Assembly (NCBI GenBank): GCA_019648995.1
Contig: BLXT01003182.1
Span: forward strand, 708,015 to 741,435
DNA from: Plakobranchus ocellatus
Taxonomy: Eukaryota; Mollusca; Gastropoda; Plakobranchidae
Reading direction: 5' to 3'
DNA length: 33,421 nt
The notes below the pieces were generated by a model. It ran no database searches and was not told the origin of the DNA. It worked only from the letters and a program-made list of their open reading frames with translations. The position numbers were made by a program, and so were the translations under genes. Shown here in pieces: positions 14,801 to 25,200 of the stretch (its first letter is position 1; every line of letters begins with the position of its first letter).

Positions 14801-17800
14801 TCTCTTAATTTTGCCAATGTCACACTCCTCATCTGAAAAAATCATTACACTGCTAGTTATAACTCAAATACATTTTTAAAAAAGTATTTTTCAAATTTAA
14901 AAGATATGGAAGTTTTTAAGGCATTATTCTGTGACGTTTATTTTTAGCATTTGATGATACAAAAGCTATCTTTAAATTTGAAATGTATGCAACAAAACTA
15001 TCTTTATATTTGAAATGTAAATACTTGAAAAGTCAGTTAGTTCAATGGAAAAAAGAATATTAATGCCAGTATGTTAAACTTCTTCAACTGATTAGAAAAA
15101 AAAAAAATGATAATAAAACCACCATAATTGTGGTTTATGTCAACACAGTATACTTCATGCACAACCAGCATACAGCTGTCATTCCATGTTCACCATTAAC
15201 TCGTATGAATTTACCTGAACAATAGGCTGCATCCTCTTCATCAGTTGAGTCATCCATTAACTCTTCCTTACTTGGTTGGTAATCATCCTCTCCTTCATCA
15301 CAATCCATTAGCTCATCACATTCCCTTAAAAAAAAAATACAAATCTAGGCTAACAGAGGAAGTATTCTTTTGAATACAGAAACGATTCTTTCAAACATGA
15401 AAATGATCACTGATTTATCATTGCAATAGTGATCGGTAAATGGAAATGCCCCTTTAGTACTCCAAAATAATTGACTTGTGGTTTGGTTACAAAATCTTGA
15501 TTTGTTTTTAAAGGTTATTGAAACAAAGCTTTCACAAAAAAAAACCACCCGCCACCCCCCGCAAAAAAAAAAGGTTAAAAGGGCTAAAAATTCCCAAAAA
15601 TAAATAATGCATACGATAAAAACAATGAAAATATTAATAAAACTACACGAAAATAATCAGGCAATCATGAGGCAACATAAAGCATAATAAATCATAAACA
15701 ATATTTATTGAATTCTATAAATTGGAACCTTAGGTTAAAAAAAAGATTTAAAAAAAAATTCATTCACAATAGTAATAGCATAGGCCTACCTGTTCCATTC
15801 TTCTTCATCACTAAGCTGATGGTCCCCACTGAATGAATGGTTTATTCTGTGCCCTGTCTGCCTCTTTGGCCTTTCCCATGTGTCTTTGTCATAAACTCTC
15901 CAGTCATTCTCATCAAATCGATTTCTTTTCTTAGCTTTTGTGCCAGAGCTTGTTCCACCTACAGTACTGCCAGAGTCCATCTGTTTTGCCTTTGATTCAG
16001 GCACAAAAGATTGTTTCTTTTTCTTGAGGTATCTGGAAAAATCTTTTTTTGCTCTTTGAGACTGGGACTCACTGGCCATCATTTGTCTCTCAAATTCAGA
16101 AAGCTGAAGTGGTTTAGATGTTTCAGCTTTTGCTGTTTTTGTTTTTACTACAGTTCCAAATGGAGTCATTTCCCCTGTGCGAATCATCCTTTCTTTTTCT
16201 GTTTCTCTCTTTGAATTCCCACTGACATCAAAGGCTTGATCAAACAGGCTGTCTCCTATACAGATGTTATATATATAAAAGACAATATTTTTTCAAAGCT
16301 ATTCTAGCCAGAGAGGTCATTTAAATTTTCTGATTATTATGAAAGCCATTGTTAGCAAAAACAGCGACGGGCAAACAAAGAATAATGTAGAAATGCAATA
16401 TGCTATGTGCATAAAAATTTTTCTTTACATCAAGTGAAAACAACATGCATCATTGACACAGAAAATCTGGGCATAAGTCAAAGTGGAGACAAGTCAAATG
16501 TTTAATCAACAATTTTTTCACTTAAAATTAGATCTATGTCAGAGAACAGACAAACTTTTCATTTTAATGAACAATTTATTTTTTGCAGAGTGCTAGCCAT
16601 TTATGAGAATATCAGTGAATGTAATTGAATTAGTCACTTATAGATAAAATTAAATTCAAAACCAAAGTTTCAATGTTTTGTATTTGAAATCTGATGGGGC
16701 ACCCAAGATATGTTCCATATCACATGAGAGTGTGCTTGAAAAATGTTTAAAGGGCCTTACACAATCAGAAGAATATTCCATGTTTCTCTCACTCATTGTT
16801 AAAAGTATGAATGCTAAGCTTACCTTCCTTTTTTTCTTTAGAGCCTGATGCAGCTTGCTCAAAACTTGCCAATTTTTTCAAAACATTCTCACGCCTCACC
16901 TTCAATGTTGAGAGTTGTTTAATCTGGAATGAAACATAAAAACAAAATAAATTAATGAATCTAGAATTTATATAACACACAATAAGAGCAAAATATGTTG
17001 CCAGATAAAATAAAAATGTAATCTCCGTGCATTATTGTCTGAAATGACTTTGTGCCATTCAGTCAAAGCTGAACACTATGTGTGACAAATAGTTCTTTTA
17101 TGTACAAATCACTTCAAGTCTTGCAAAAAATTGAAGGACAATGTTATTAATTTCAATGGCAACTAATTTCAGAACAGCAGCATAAATTTCCTAGAGTTTA
17201 TAGGTCCACAAACTTACTAACATCAGATGTCTCTCCAACCATCTTTTTATACAATCACCTACAGGGCCCAGAAAATAGAATTTAGGCAACACCCAGGATA
17301 ATTAGGTCAATATCACACAAACAGTTCAAGCAGAAAAGACTAGAAAATACCGCTTTATGTAAACGCAGTTAGCCAAAAGTATTGACCAATCAAATACTTT
17401 CATTTATCTCCTACCTATTACGTATTAACTATGGAAGTTTCTAAAGAATCCCAAGCTTATCTCATCTTAGGGTTATGATCTAATAAATTCCTGTAAACAA
17501 CATTTCTGCACTTTCAAAAACCTTCTAGATGTCCCCAGATCTATAATAGGTGAACATAGCTGAATATGATAATAGCACTGTCAAACTTAAAAAGGTCTAG
17601 CCAAGGCCAATTTAAAATTTGACTCAATATTACAGATAATCAAGGCTAAATCTCAAAAGCTCAGCCATTCTGAGTCTAGATCTAGACTCAATTCACAACA
17701 ATCCATTTTGTATCCATTGTCTTATAGACTGGCTTTATGCTATACAGCATTTTTCTTTTTAAAAACAATAAAATGAAAATACTTTACTTTCCTTACTATG

Positions 17801-19929
17801 GCATCTAGCTGAAAAGCAAGCCCACTTACCTTATTTTGCTTTTGCTTGTTGATAGATTCAAGCTCACGAGAAACATCTCTGCTGACTGTAGCGTGAGATT
17901 CTAGATCAATCTCAGCTTTATTTACCCTATCCAGGTCTTTTTTGGCCAATCTAAAAAGATTGGGGAGAAGGTTGAGAATGAAAAAAGAAGTTACAATTTA
18001 AAAAAATGTGTAAAATTAAGTTTAAAAAAGTGTTAAGCTACAAGAAAATAATCTGACAGAGACAGCTTAATAAAACAGAAGATAAGTTTAAGAAGAGATT
18101 GACAAGCAAATACATTACTATTATAAAATTAAAAAATAAAATATTAATAGCCATATCCTTTAGAAAATTACAACGAAAAGGGAAAAAAGTTTAGATTTCT
18201 TCTTATCAGCTGAGCTAAATTATAACCAAAAAAAAAAAAAAGAAAAACATAACAAGAAAATTAAACAAGTTAAGACAAAACCACTTGAAATGGATTCAGT
18301 TTGAAAGAATGCAAATTTTTTTAGGTATTATTCACTATTATCTACAGATATTTCTCTGGTTCAGGTTTATATTTGGCAAGTGGTATGTATGAAAAAGAGC
18401 ATGATGTGAAAGTTAATGGTTTTCTTCTAACTCAACCTTAATTATACTCATCAATTAACTCACCTTATGTCATCATTGATTGTAGTAAGTTCTCGTTGTA
18501 AAATTTTCTTCAGCCTTGACTCCTCCTCCTTGGCTAAGGCTTGGTCTACTTGTTCCATAATACCTTCAAATAAAAGTATATCCCGTAATGAATATAAAAA
18601 ATTGTTGCCTTGGCACTAGTATTTAAAAAAAAAAAAAAACTACAGTAGATCACATTGAAACCGAAAACGGCTGAACCGAAAAAACGGCTAAACCAAAAAG
18701 AAATTGAAGAGTTTCCAGTTTTTCCTCTTTTTCTTTCTTATTTAAACTTGCAGTAAATTGAAAGCGTTGGTTACCTTACTATCGCTAAAGTGAAATAAAA
18801 ACTACCGTGAAAGCCCAGTCACTTTCCGATTGACACATAAAAAAAATCTTTTTTTTTTTTTTTTGGCACACCTTGCCCTTCCCTTTCTTTCTCGCACTAC
18901 TCCATGCAAACCCAAAACTATTACCCGTAGGTACCTCACACTACAGACGGCCAAGCCTGATGTCTGGCTAGGTCTAGGTCTACTGCACACACCCGCCCAT
19001 CCCTTCTCTTCCATCACTCAGTTAAGCAGCAGTACCGTGACAGACACGCCATGTCTAGGCCCCGTCGGCACAAAGCTAAGCAAACACTGTTGCATCACAG
19101 CCGGTAATAAAGCCATCTCTGTTGTTGAGAATTTCAGTACCGCAAAACTTAGGCGATAATTAAATTGTAAAAGTAGAGGACTTCAGGACCGGAAAACGCA
19201 CTTAGGCGATGATGAAATTGTGAAAGGTCTAGTAAATCTTCTACATTGATAACAGGTGCAAGAACCTCTTAATTGAAAAGGAAAGAGAAGGAGATAGAGA
19301 GATAGATAAAAAAGAGAGAAAGATTCGTGGATAGGCGTTTTCATTCACATTGTGATTCAGAATCTGGTTGCTCTCCTTTATTAGTGTTACTTATTTAATG
19401 CTCTATGCTTAAACCAAAATAGAAATCATACTCCCTAGGATTTCAGTTTAAACGTCTTCCACTGTAGTAAATTCTTGTGATGGGGTGTACTGCGTAATCT
19501 TGACATGTATGGTTTATGAGTATGATTAATGCTTTTAAGAATTAAATGAATAATGATTATAAAACACTTTTAATCCCTTAAAAAGAAGAAGAGAGAGCAA
19601 AAAGAAAAACCATTTATTCACAATTTTTCTTTTAAACTTTATGTCAGGTCTAGACCATTTTCAGCATACTACATATAATGCACTGAATAATGATTAAAAA
19701 TCACTGACTGACCATTCTCAAAGACATCCTGGTTGAACACACTAAGCCCTAATTGTTCCAACTCTGTCACGCCCTGGTCATCTAGTCTGGCTTGAGGGAT
19801 GATACCAGTGTCAACATGGAAAGCATCTTGTTTGGCAGTTGATGCTTCATCTTCATCAATATGTTGCAAAGCTCTTTGTGCCTGGGTCCTGCTGCCTACC
19901 TTTAACATTGGTAATGTGTGGCTATTCAT
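847..19929 (-). CDS. ERCC6: DNA excision repair protein ERCC6 / CSB, SWI2/SNF2 ATPase, 22 coding exons
   Basis: CSB is the nuclear ATPase that binds stalled RNA polymerase II and starts transcription-coupled nucleotide excision repair. Coding exons in transcript order are 19929-19713, 18563-18464, 17950-17830, 16923-16824, 16255-15790, 15324-15215, 14832-14613, 14241-14095, 13554-13402, 12891-12756, 12220-12050, 11704-11528, 10905-10789, 10289-10194, 9443-9231, 8559-8449, 7827-7613, 7128-6089, 5322-5152, 5017-4831, 2154-2061 and 1293-847. Phases agree at every junction. The sum is 4809 nt, or 1602 residues; human CSB has 1493 (from memory). In order: a conserved N-terminal block [14 protein letters not shown] (about 59-73), which matches the region I know as the Rhp26/CSB leucine latch; an acidic and basic linker (180-490); ATPase motif [10 protein letters not shown] (516-524); DEGH (629-632); [10 protein letters not shown] (656-665); motif V around [10 protein letters not shown] (895); motif [13 protein letters not shown] (925-935). 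The C-terminal part has a basic [11 protein letters not shown] stretch, a CSA-interaction-like segment [15 protein letters not shown] (about 1487) and the terminal ubiquitin-binding/winged-helix block. All catalytic motifs look intact. Gene identity is certain; the exact start is less so. Confidence 0.96.
1873..1903 (-). other. Candidate 31-nt alternative exon of ERCC6 in intron 21
   Basis: The sequence is bounded by AAAG upstream and a perfect GTGAGT donor downstream. Entered in phase 2, as after the exon at 4831-5017, it encodes [11 protein letters not shown] and exits in phase 0 into the last exon. Entered from the exon at 2061-2154 (phase 0), it reads into TAA within nine codons. It is therefore compatible only as a replacement for that exon. 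The acceptor has a poor pyrimidine tract, so real use is uncertain. Confidence 0.35.
2155..4830 (-). other. ERCC6 intron 20, long intron holding an inverted/tandem repeat
   Basis: This 2.7-kb intron is the longest in the gene. It separates the block ending [14 protein letters not shown] from the RFGQKK block. It is AT-rich with many T runs and contains the repeat cluster at 2878-3235. I see no coding similarity in the remaining parts on either strand. Its ends fit directly in frame (AA|A), so no missing exon is required. Confidence 0.7.
2878..3235. repeat. 88-bp repeat, three direct copies plus one inverted copy
   Basis: The core GATGAACAGGGCTTGGG starts at 2897, 2985 and 3074, a period of 88-89 bp. 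Each copy continues into TGTGTTAAAGATTTGGGAT and, in the first two, a shared AATATCTGT/T-run segment. An inverted copy follows (CCCAAGCCCTGTTCATC, about 3178-3194). It extends through the AGATATTGTTTC segment to about 3220. Copy three and the inverted copy form a long foldback. It is probably a non-autonomous or foldback element; I do not recognise the family. Confidence 0.85.
5018..5151 (-). other. ERCC6 intron 19, GC-AG type
   Basis: The upstream exon ends ...AAAACAG and is followed by GCAAGT, the usual consensus of GC-AG introns. The downstream exon begins after TGCCAG with GCATTCATGG. This junction gives [13 protein letters not shown], which aligns with human FKKSVGVHSVMKHD. The nearby GT (GGCAA|GTTGAG) would break the frame. 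At 134 bp this is the shortest intron of the gene. Confidence 0.85.
5807..5931. repeat. Imperfect duplication around a long poly-A run
   Basis: An AAAGAAATAAAAAAA segment followed by GGCTTATAAGA occurs at about 5809-5840. It recurs at about 5894-5930, with a run of about 30 A (5861-5890) between. It lies in ERCC6 intron 18 and looks like slippage or a local duplication, not a gene. Confidence 0.6.
9003..9110. repeat. Diverged dispersed repeat, copy A
   Basis: About 95 bp including CAGAAATTAC, TTTTTTGCTATT, CCTCCTCA and CAT(G/C)ATTAATTG matches 10603-10700 at roughly 70 percent by eye. The copy lies in ERCC6 intron 15. It may be an old short interspersed element; no terminal repeats are evident. 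Confidence 0.5.
9567..9945. repeat. Tandem array, four units of about 97 bp
   Basis: Units beginning GACATAAATAACATGACATT start at about 9567, 9664, 9761 and 9848. The third unit is about 10 bp shorter. Each carries TATTTGGTTTTATACTCAATGT or a variant, then a GACAATCTTTTGGAAATCA-like segment and CTTAAAATACATGTG. The array sits in ERCC6 intron 14. The copies differ by several substitutions, so it is not freshly made. Confidence 0.85.
10603..10700. repeat. Diverged dispersed repeat, copy B
   Basis: This is the partner of 9003-9110, in ERCC6 intron 13 and the same orientation. Shared words include AAGAAATTCCTT, CTTTTGCTATT, ATCCTCCTCA and CATTAATTG. Confidence 0.5.
12230..12272. other. Assembly gap (43 N)
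   Basis: A run of N lies in ERCC6 intron 10, ending on its left side only 9 bp from the acceptor of the exon at 12050-12220. A poly-A run borders it on the right. Both flanking exons are complete and in phase, so no coding sequence need be missing. The pyrimidine tract and branch point of this intron cannot be seen. Confidence 0.97.
17671..17690. repeat. 20-bp perfect palindrome
   Basis: TGAGTCTAGATCTAGACTCA is self-complementary over all 20 bases, in ERCC6 intron 3. The inner word TAGATCTA or close variants recurs elsewhere in the window (for example 21627-21636, 26535-26545, 26943-26950). Confidence 0.8.
18640..19230. promoter_or_regulatory. CpG-dense patch in ERCC6 intron 1
   Basis: I count roughly 24 CpG in this stretch, near the number expected from its base content. 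Most of the window is visibly CpG-poor. It lies 80-670 bp upstream (in transcript sense) of ERCC6 exon 2, which contains an in-frame ATG ([13 protein letters not shown]). That position would suit an internal promoter, but a younger inserted element could also look this way. No protein similarity was found. Confidence 0.35.
19141..19230. repeat. Two-copy tandem repeat, period 53 bp
   Basis: TTAGGCGAT occurs at 19149 and 19202. It is preceded in both by AG(T)ACCG-CAAAA or GGACCGGAAAACGC and followed by AATTAAATTGTAAAA or GATGAAATTGTGAAA. It is a local duplication at the edge of the CpG-dense patch. Confidence 0.6.
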
Positions 19930-22179
19930 CCCTTGGATAAAAATAAAAATAAAAAAAAAAAATTAAGAGATGTTTTGAAACTAGTGTTAGTCATATGGCA
20001 TGTCTTAATGCTTTTAAAAAGACCTTAAGAGGGCTCCAAGATTTTTGGTCAAAATAAACAAAGACCATGCCATTTACAGCATTGTAAAGTGTGAAGATGT
20101 TAGTTGGCTTTTTCAAGACGTAAATATAAAACAAAATTAACTGCAAATGTAATTTTTATTTGTTTTGATTAAACTGCTTGAAACACTTAAAAGAAGATCA
20201 ATTGTTTTGAACAGTGTATAGGGCATCTAAAATTTTCTAATCCCAATGAATTTACTTTGAACAAGAAGTTTTAATGAATATTGTGCACAGTTAAAAACCC
20301 CTAGCTCAACATGCATTGTTATTTATGTACATGAATGAAAAAAATCATTGGCAAGGCATTATATAATATTTATTTGATTCCTCAGAATCCAAACCTTCTG
20401 ACAGATTATAGGTTTATAAGTTATAACCTAAAGTTATTTATAAATAAAAATATGGATCAAATCATTTGGATTTTAAATAATATAGTTATATACTTAAGTT
20501 AAATTTAAATATTTTTTAAAATTAACTTTTAAATCGTAATTCGATGAACAGTTTACGGCCATTCCATGTTATAGGCCTACGTGTTGGATCTGAAGACTAC
20601 TCTGAGAGATTTTTTGTATAACTGACAAATCAAATAAGGAGTTTCATACATAGTTTATATATATTTTTGTGTACAAAAACGGTTACTCTACATAAATGAG
20701 ACCTTTAGTGTTATAACTAACATCAACAAAAAGTTTGAGAATGGGTCTAAAGATTTGTGACTTGTGTTACTCCACGAAAATCATGCAATCTAGTGTAAAT
20801 CATTCTGTCATCAATTTCTTCAAAGATTGAAACCAAACAATATCAAGCTTCCCCTAACTTGTATAAATAAGTGTGTTGATAAATATTGGATCATATGAAA
20901 AAAACAAGTTTTCAGTCTCTGGGATCAATTTTAATTCTTCACCTATTGGTTGACATTTCATGGAATGGCCCTAAACAGAATAATTTTTGGGTGCTTACGT
21001 GAATCTTACAGATTGGGAGTTATCATTATTTGAGACTTGGCAGTGGCACTGACTGACTCTAAATTTTCGTACAATGCATTAAAGGTAGTGAATCATAAGC
21101 TTCTATAATGACAAATCCAATATCGGATTTTGGCCAGTTGTTAAAACAAATTTGATGTAAGTTTGAAGAATTAGTATATTGGTACATAGGCTCTCTGTTT
21201 GATTAAATCTTTAACCAGTCAGAAACGCTCAGAGCGTTTCTCAAATCAACTGCTTATCCAGTCAAAAACACTCTCACTGTACATGACCACTTTTTACCAC
21301 TTTTTGCACTCACACAATAACACAGCATTACAAGAAAAAGTTATATAATTTTGCTTTCACAGTTTACTATATTCTTTTCCCTTTCATTTGGTGTACTGGA
21401 CAATAAGCTGAAAAAAAATTGAGTGATTTATGGGCATTTTAAAAATACACCCTGTAATTTTTTTGTTGATAAGGGAAAAAACCCCCCCAAAAATGAGTTA
21501 TATAAAATAACTGGTTCAAGAGTTAAGTGGCACTATTTAGCTTTCATTATAACTAAGCTTCTACCCCTTACTTTCATTAATAGCTGAAGGTTGACTGTTG
21601 TGAAAATACAAATAGAAAAAGCTATAGATCTAGATCTGGGCACACATTCTTTAAAAAAATGTCAGATTTATACTTCTCTTTCAAACTTTGGCATGAAAGA
21701 ATGGAAAGATTCAAACGAAGGAAGGCGGTTAAAATATGCGGCCTATGATAAGGAAGCAACTGCTGACCAATTTTCCTGGACATAAATGACAATTCTTTTT
21801 TCTCACCTCAAATGCAAAGTCAGCATAAATTCTTTATAACAATCAATAGAAAGGCCTAAATTAGTCGAGATATAGGCCCTAACTTTAAATTTATGCCTAT
21901 ATGAAGCTTGGCAGATGAACTAATGGGCATGGAGGCTCTGCTATTTATTAACCAAGACTATCTCTACTTATTTGAAAAAAAAGCTGTTGATACATCCGAA
22001 TGTCTACCAAATCGGCCAATACGTTTTCAATTATAAGGATTTTAAAATAGATTTGCAGTATAGACCTCGCTAACACAATCGCCTTGCTTCACAGTTTGTT
22101 ATGAAATGAAATACCAAAAGTTATAACTTTGACTGAAGAGCCGTGTACTGTTGAAGTGATTTTCAATGCAGAAGATGTT
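19930..22179. other. Intergenic region between the divergent genes
   Basis: The DNA is AT-rich with no supported gene. It contains the 430-bp inverted-repeat element (20549-20978). The ERCC6 transcription start, and perhaps a 5' UTR exon, should lie here or in the CpG-rich stretch next to ATP5MF. TATCCAAG|GG just before the ERCC6 ATG could be a splice acceptor. The short open frame at 21591-21785 has no recognisable similarity. Confidence 0.6.
20549..20978. mobile_element. 430-bp element with 20-bp terminal inverted repeats
   Basis: The left end CAGTTTACGGCCATTCCATG (20549-20568) pairs with the right end (20959-20978), whose reverse complement is CTGTTTAGGGCCATTCCATG, two mismatches in 20. 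The interior has no coding capacity. This is the form of a non-autonomous DNA transposon (MITE). A target duplication is not clear, so the superfamily is left open. Confidence 0.6.
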
Positions 22180-22261
22180 TTTAGGCGCATGCGTCATTTT
22201 CTCCATTTATTTCCGGTTTCGCTATTCTGTTCACTGTCGGGCCTAGGTGAACTTGAGAATC
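22180..22261 (+). promoter_or_regulatory. Likely ATP5MF promoter/5' UTR with NRF1-like and ETS-like sites
   Basis: Within 80 bp of the ATP5MF start codon lie GCGCATGCGT (22185-22194), one base off the NRF1 palindrome GCGCATGCGC, and TTCCGG (22211-22216), the reverse complement of an ETS/GABP core CCGGAA. CpG dinucleotides cluster here (GTCGGGCC, TTTCGCT and others) and are scarce in the surrounding AT-rich DNA. NRF1 and GABP (NRF2) are the classic regulators of nuclear genes for oxidative phosphorylation in vertebrates, so the combination suits this gene. No TATA box is visible. The transcription start is not known. Divergent activity toward ERCC6 is possible but unproven. Confidence 0.6.
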
Positions 22262-25200
22262 ATGGCTTCATACCAACCAGGACGCTATCCCAGGGAATAT
22301 AACCCAAAAGTACATGGGCCATATATGCCTGGGCGTTATTATGGAAAACGTAAGGTTCCAATTTTCAAGCCCTGCAGTTTTAATTAGCGCCCTGTTTCAT
22401 AAACAAATTTCTGTTTCTTTAATTTTGCCACGTACAAATGTGATAGTTTGACCTCTCCAGACTTAAGAGTAGTTGTGTAAGATCTTGATCTAAAATCTAG
22501 ATTTGGTCTAGAATGAAAGATTTAAATAGATGGCTCAAGATAGGCCCTATATATGATTATGATAGTAAAACTTTTCTTCTGGCTCTATGATTAGGGCCTA
22601 GGTAAAGTTCAATGTTTGGGTGTATGTTTTTATTGTGGCTATAGGCCTAACCTCTGAACTTCTAAAATCACTTTGTGAAGAAAGATACTCATGAGAGCAA
22701 GCCAGCAGAGAGTCTTCAGAGGAGAAACTCCACCTCCAGCAAGTGTCACATCCAGGTCATGACTCCTAGGTGTCCCTCTGCTACCTTTTTTCCTTCAAAC
22801 CCCTGCTCTTTGGGTTTTGAACCCAAAGCCTTTTTCTTTTTTAACTATAACTGTGGCAACTTTTCCAAATGCTCAAATGATTGTGCCAAGGATATGCATA
22901 ATAGATGGAGGAAATTAATTACTTATGATCTAGCTGATCATCCCTGCTACCCCAGATCCATCTAGAGCTATTTTTGGCAGTCTCAGATAGTGCTTTTAGA
23001 GCTTTGGTTCTTCTCTGGCCATTGATAGAGAGTTTGCTCAGAAGATTGTGGCCGATGTTGCAACAAATCCCCTAGCGTCAATCTCTGTAAACAATATCTG
23101 GGATTTGCATCCAGCTTTTTCCAGTTCCTTGCTTAACTCTTGTATTTTTTCTCATTTATATGTTTTTTACTTTTCCATTTTACTCTCGTATGGTACTGTG
23201 AGTTTGACCATGGCGAAGTAGCAATTGAATTGAATACATTATATGGCCTCATTCTCGTGTCTTGGAAGATTTTAGGATGTCTGCTCCATTTGGGGAAGTC
23301 AGCAGAAAATTCCTAGTCATAACACCCATCCAGTAAGCTCTTCCTTTGAGTGTTCATGCTAGCTGCACTTCCACACCAGGATTTGGTTCCACTTTCTGAT
23401 GTGAATACAAGGGTTGTTATTTTTTCTGAGACAGGCAGACTTTTTGCATCACATATTGCCATGGCAGGTTCTTGTAAAACACTTTTGTGTCGCCACGTGT
23501 ATCTGCCCAGCTTAGAGCTACTTCGTAGGAACTGTGAATATGTTAGGTGGTCTGCTTGCATTGGCACTGTGGACATGTGGGATCATCTTTCATTCCCTAA
23601 CGTATTAGATTTGCATTTGAGGGCAGAAGGTCATACACAGCTCGGATTTATAAGGAAGCTGATTATGAGTGATGCCAAATGCCATATCTCATTCCATGTA
23701 AGAAATCTCTGTAATGCGTCTTCCCAGCTTGACCAATGTCCATATTGAGATTGCTGAACTACTGTCAACATTTGCTCAATACTCCCCTCTGAGTCGACCT
23801 CATTAATTATCATATCTTTTTTCTTTACCAGCTATTTTTGACACCACTTTATTCCCTCAGATTTTAATGCTTTTCTTCCAGTCTAAGTGAGACCAATTAC
23901 CTCTTTCATTTTCAGGTCCTCTTTTGCTTTGTTAACTGCCAGTTCTTAGATGGGGCTGAATGGATCTCACTGCTGGGTCTACTGAATCTTAAGCATTGCT
24001 ATTAGTCTAGCTTTTATACACTTGTACTGTTTGACCATTGACTTTAGGGAGAGTCTCAACTTCACTTTGCCGCTGTACGTAGCATCATCTGTTAGCCCGG
24101 GGGGGAACACTAGCCATTTTCTTGTGAACATATTTATTTTGACCTCTATGGATTCTACAGTTGAAATGCTGATCTCCAATACTAGAAATAGCCACAGGGG
24201 CATTGGAACCAAGCATAAACTAGAGACAGCACACTTTGTACTTTCCTAGCAAGCCACACTTGTTTATAGCTTGCAGACCCAGTGAAGCTTGCCCTAAAGC
24301 TTCAGATCATGTTTGGTGTCTTTCAGGGATGGGTCATACCATCTCCTTAGCCTCTTGACAGGCTCTTGACTGATCCTTGGTATATCTTGACTGGCTACTT
24401 TGAAGCACACATCCTCACCTAACTTGCCTTTTTTTGTGGACAGGCTTCGAGACTTCTTTGGCTTGAAACTCATTCTACCCTAGTTCATTTGAGCATCTAG
24501 CCTAATAGCATTCTGCAAGTCTTGTTTGCCTTGGAGCACAAGATAGTAGTGTCGTCTGTGAAAGCCTTCAGGGGCAGCATATAACATCCACTGCCAAGAT
24601 CTGCTGGACTCGCATTTCCTCTGCTGCTATGATGATAACTTCCATAGCCAAGACGAACAAGAATGGGTATATTGTGCATCCCATAGCAATGTCAACCTGC
24701 ACATTTACCCAGTCTGTTGTGTATTTCTCAGTTGAGAGCTTTATTTTAAATCCATTGAAGTAGTCTTTGAGCATTACTTGAATATCCTCTGGAATGTGGG
24801 TCATTCTTAGAGCTTGCTGGATCATTTGGTGCGGTACAGAGCCGTGTTCGTTAGCAAGGTCCAACCAAACCACATCTAGGTTGCATTTTTCTGATTTAAC
24901 TCTTTGAATGGTTTGGTGTGTTCAAGAGAGCCCAAAACTCTTGGAAGACTCCCTTTCTGCACAGAGACATTCATATAGCCATTCTATGTGAGGTATTTTA
25001 TCAGGTGTGATGCTTTGAAGTATCTAAAAATCAGGCATTTTTGAAACAAAACATTATCAAGATGCCAAGTGGATCTTTTTTTTTTTTTTTTAATATTCAG
25101 AATATTTTTTTTTATTGCATGTGATCCAGGTTGAAATGCCTTAGATTAGAATGCTTATTTGTTAGTGATATTTCTTGCGAGAAAATACTTCAACTGGCCT

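Noticed and set aside
18802-19159. Overlapping open frames on both strands in ERCC6 intron 1
   Set aside because: They follow from the CpG-dense, locally GC-richer patch; composition is not protein-like and no family is recognised.
23350-23748. 132-residue plus-strand open frame
   Set aside because: It is antisense to the LINE reverse-transcriptase region, whose minus-strand translation shows real family motifs.
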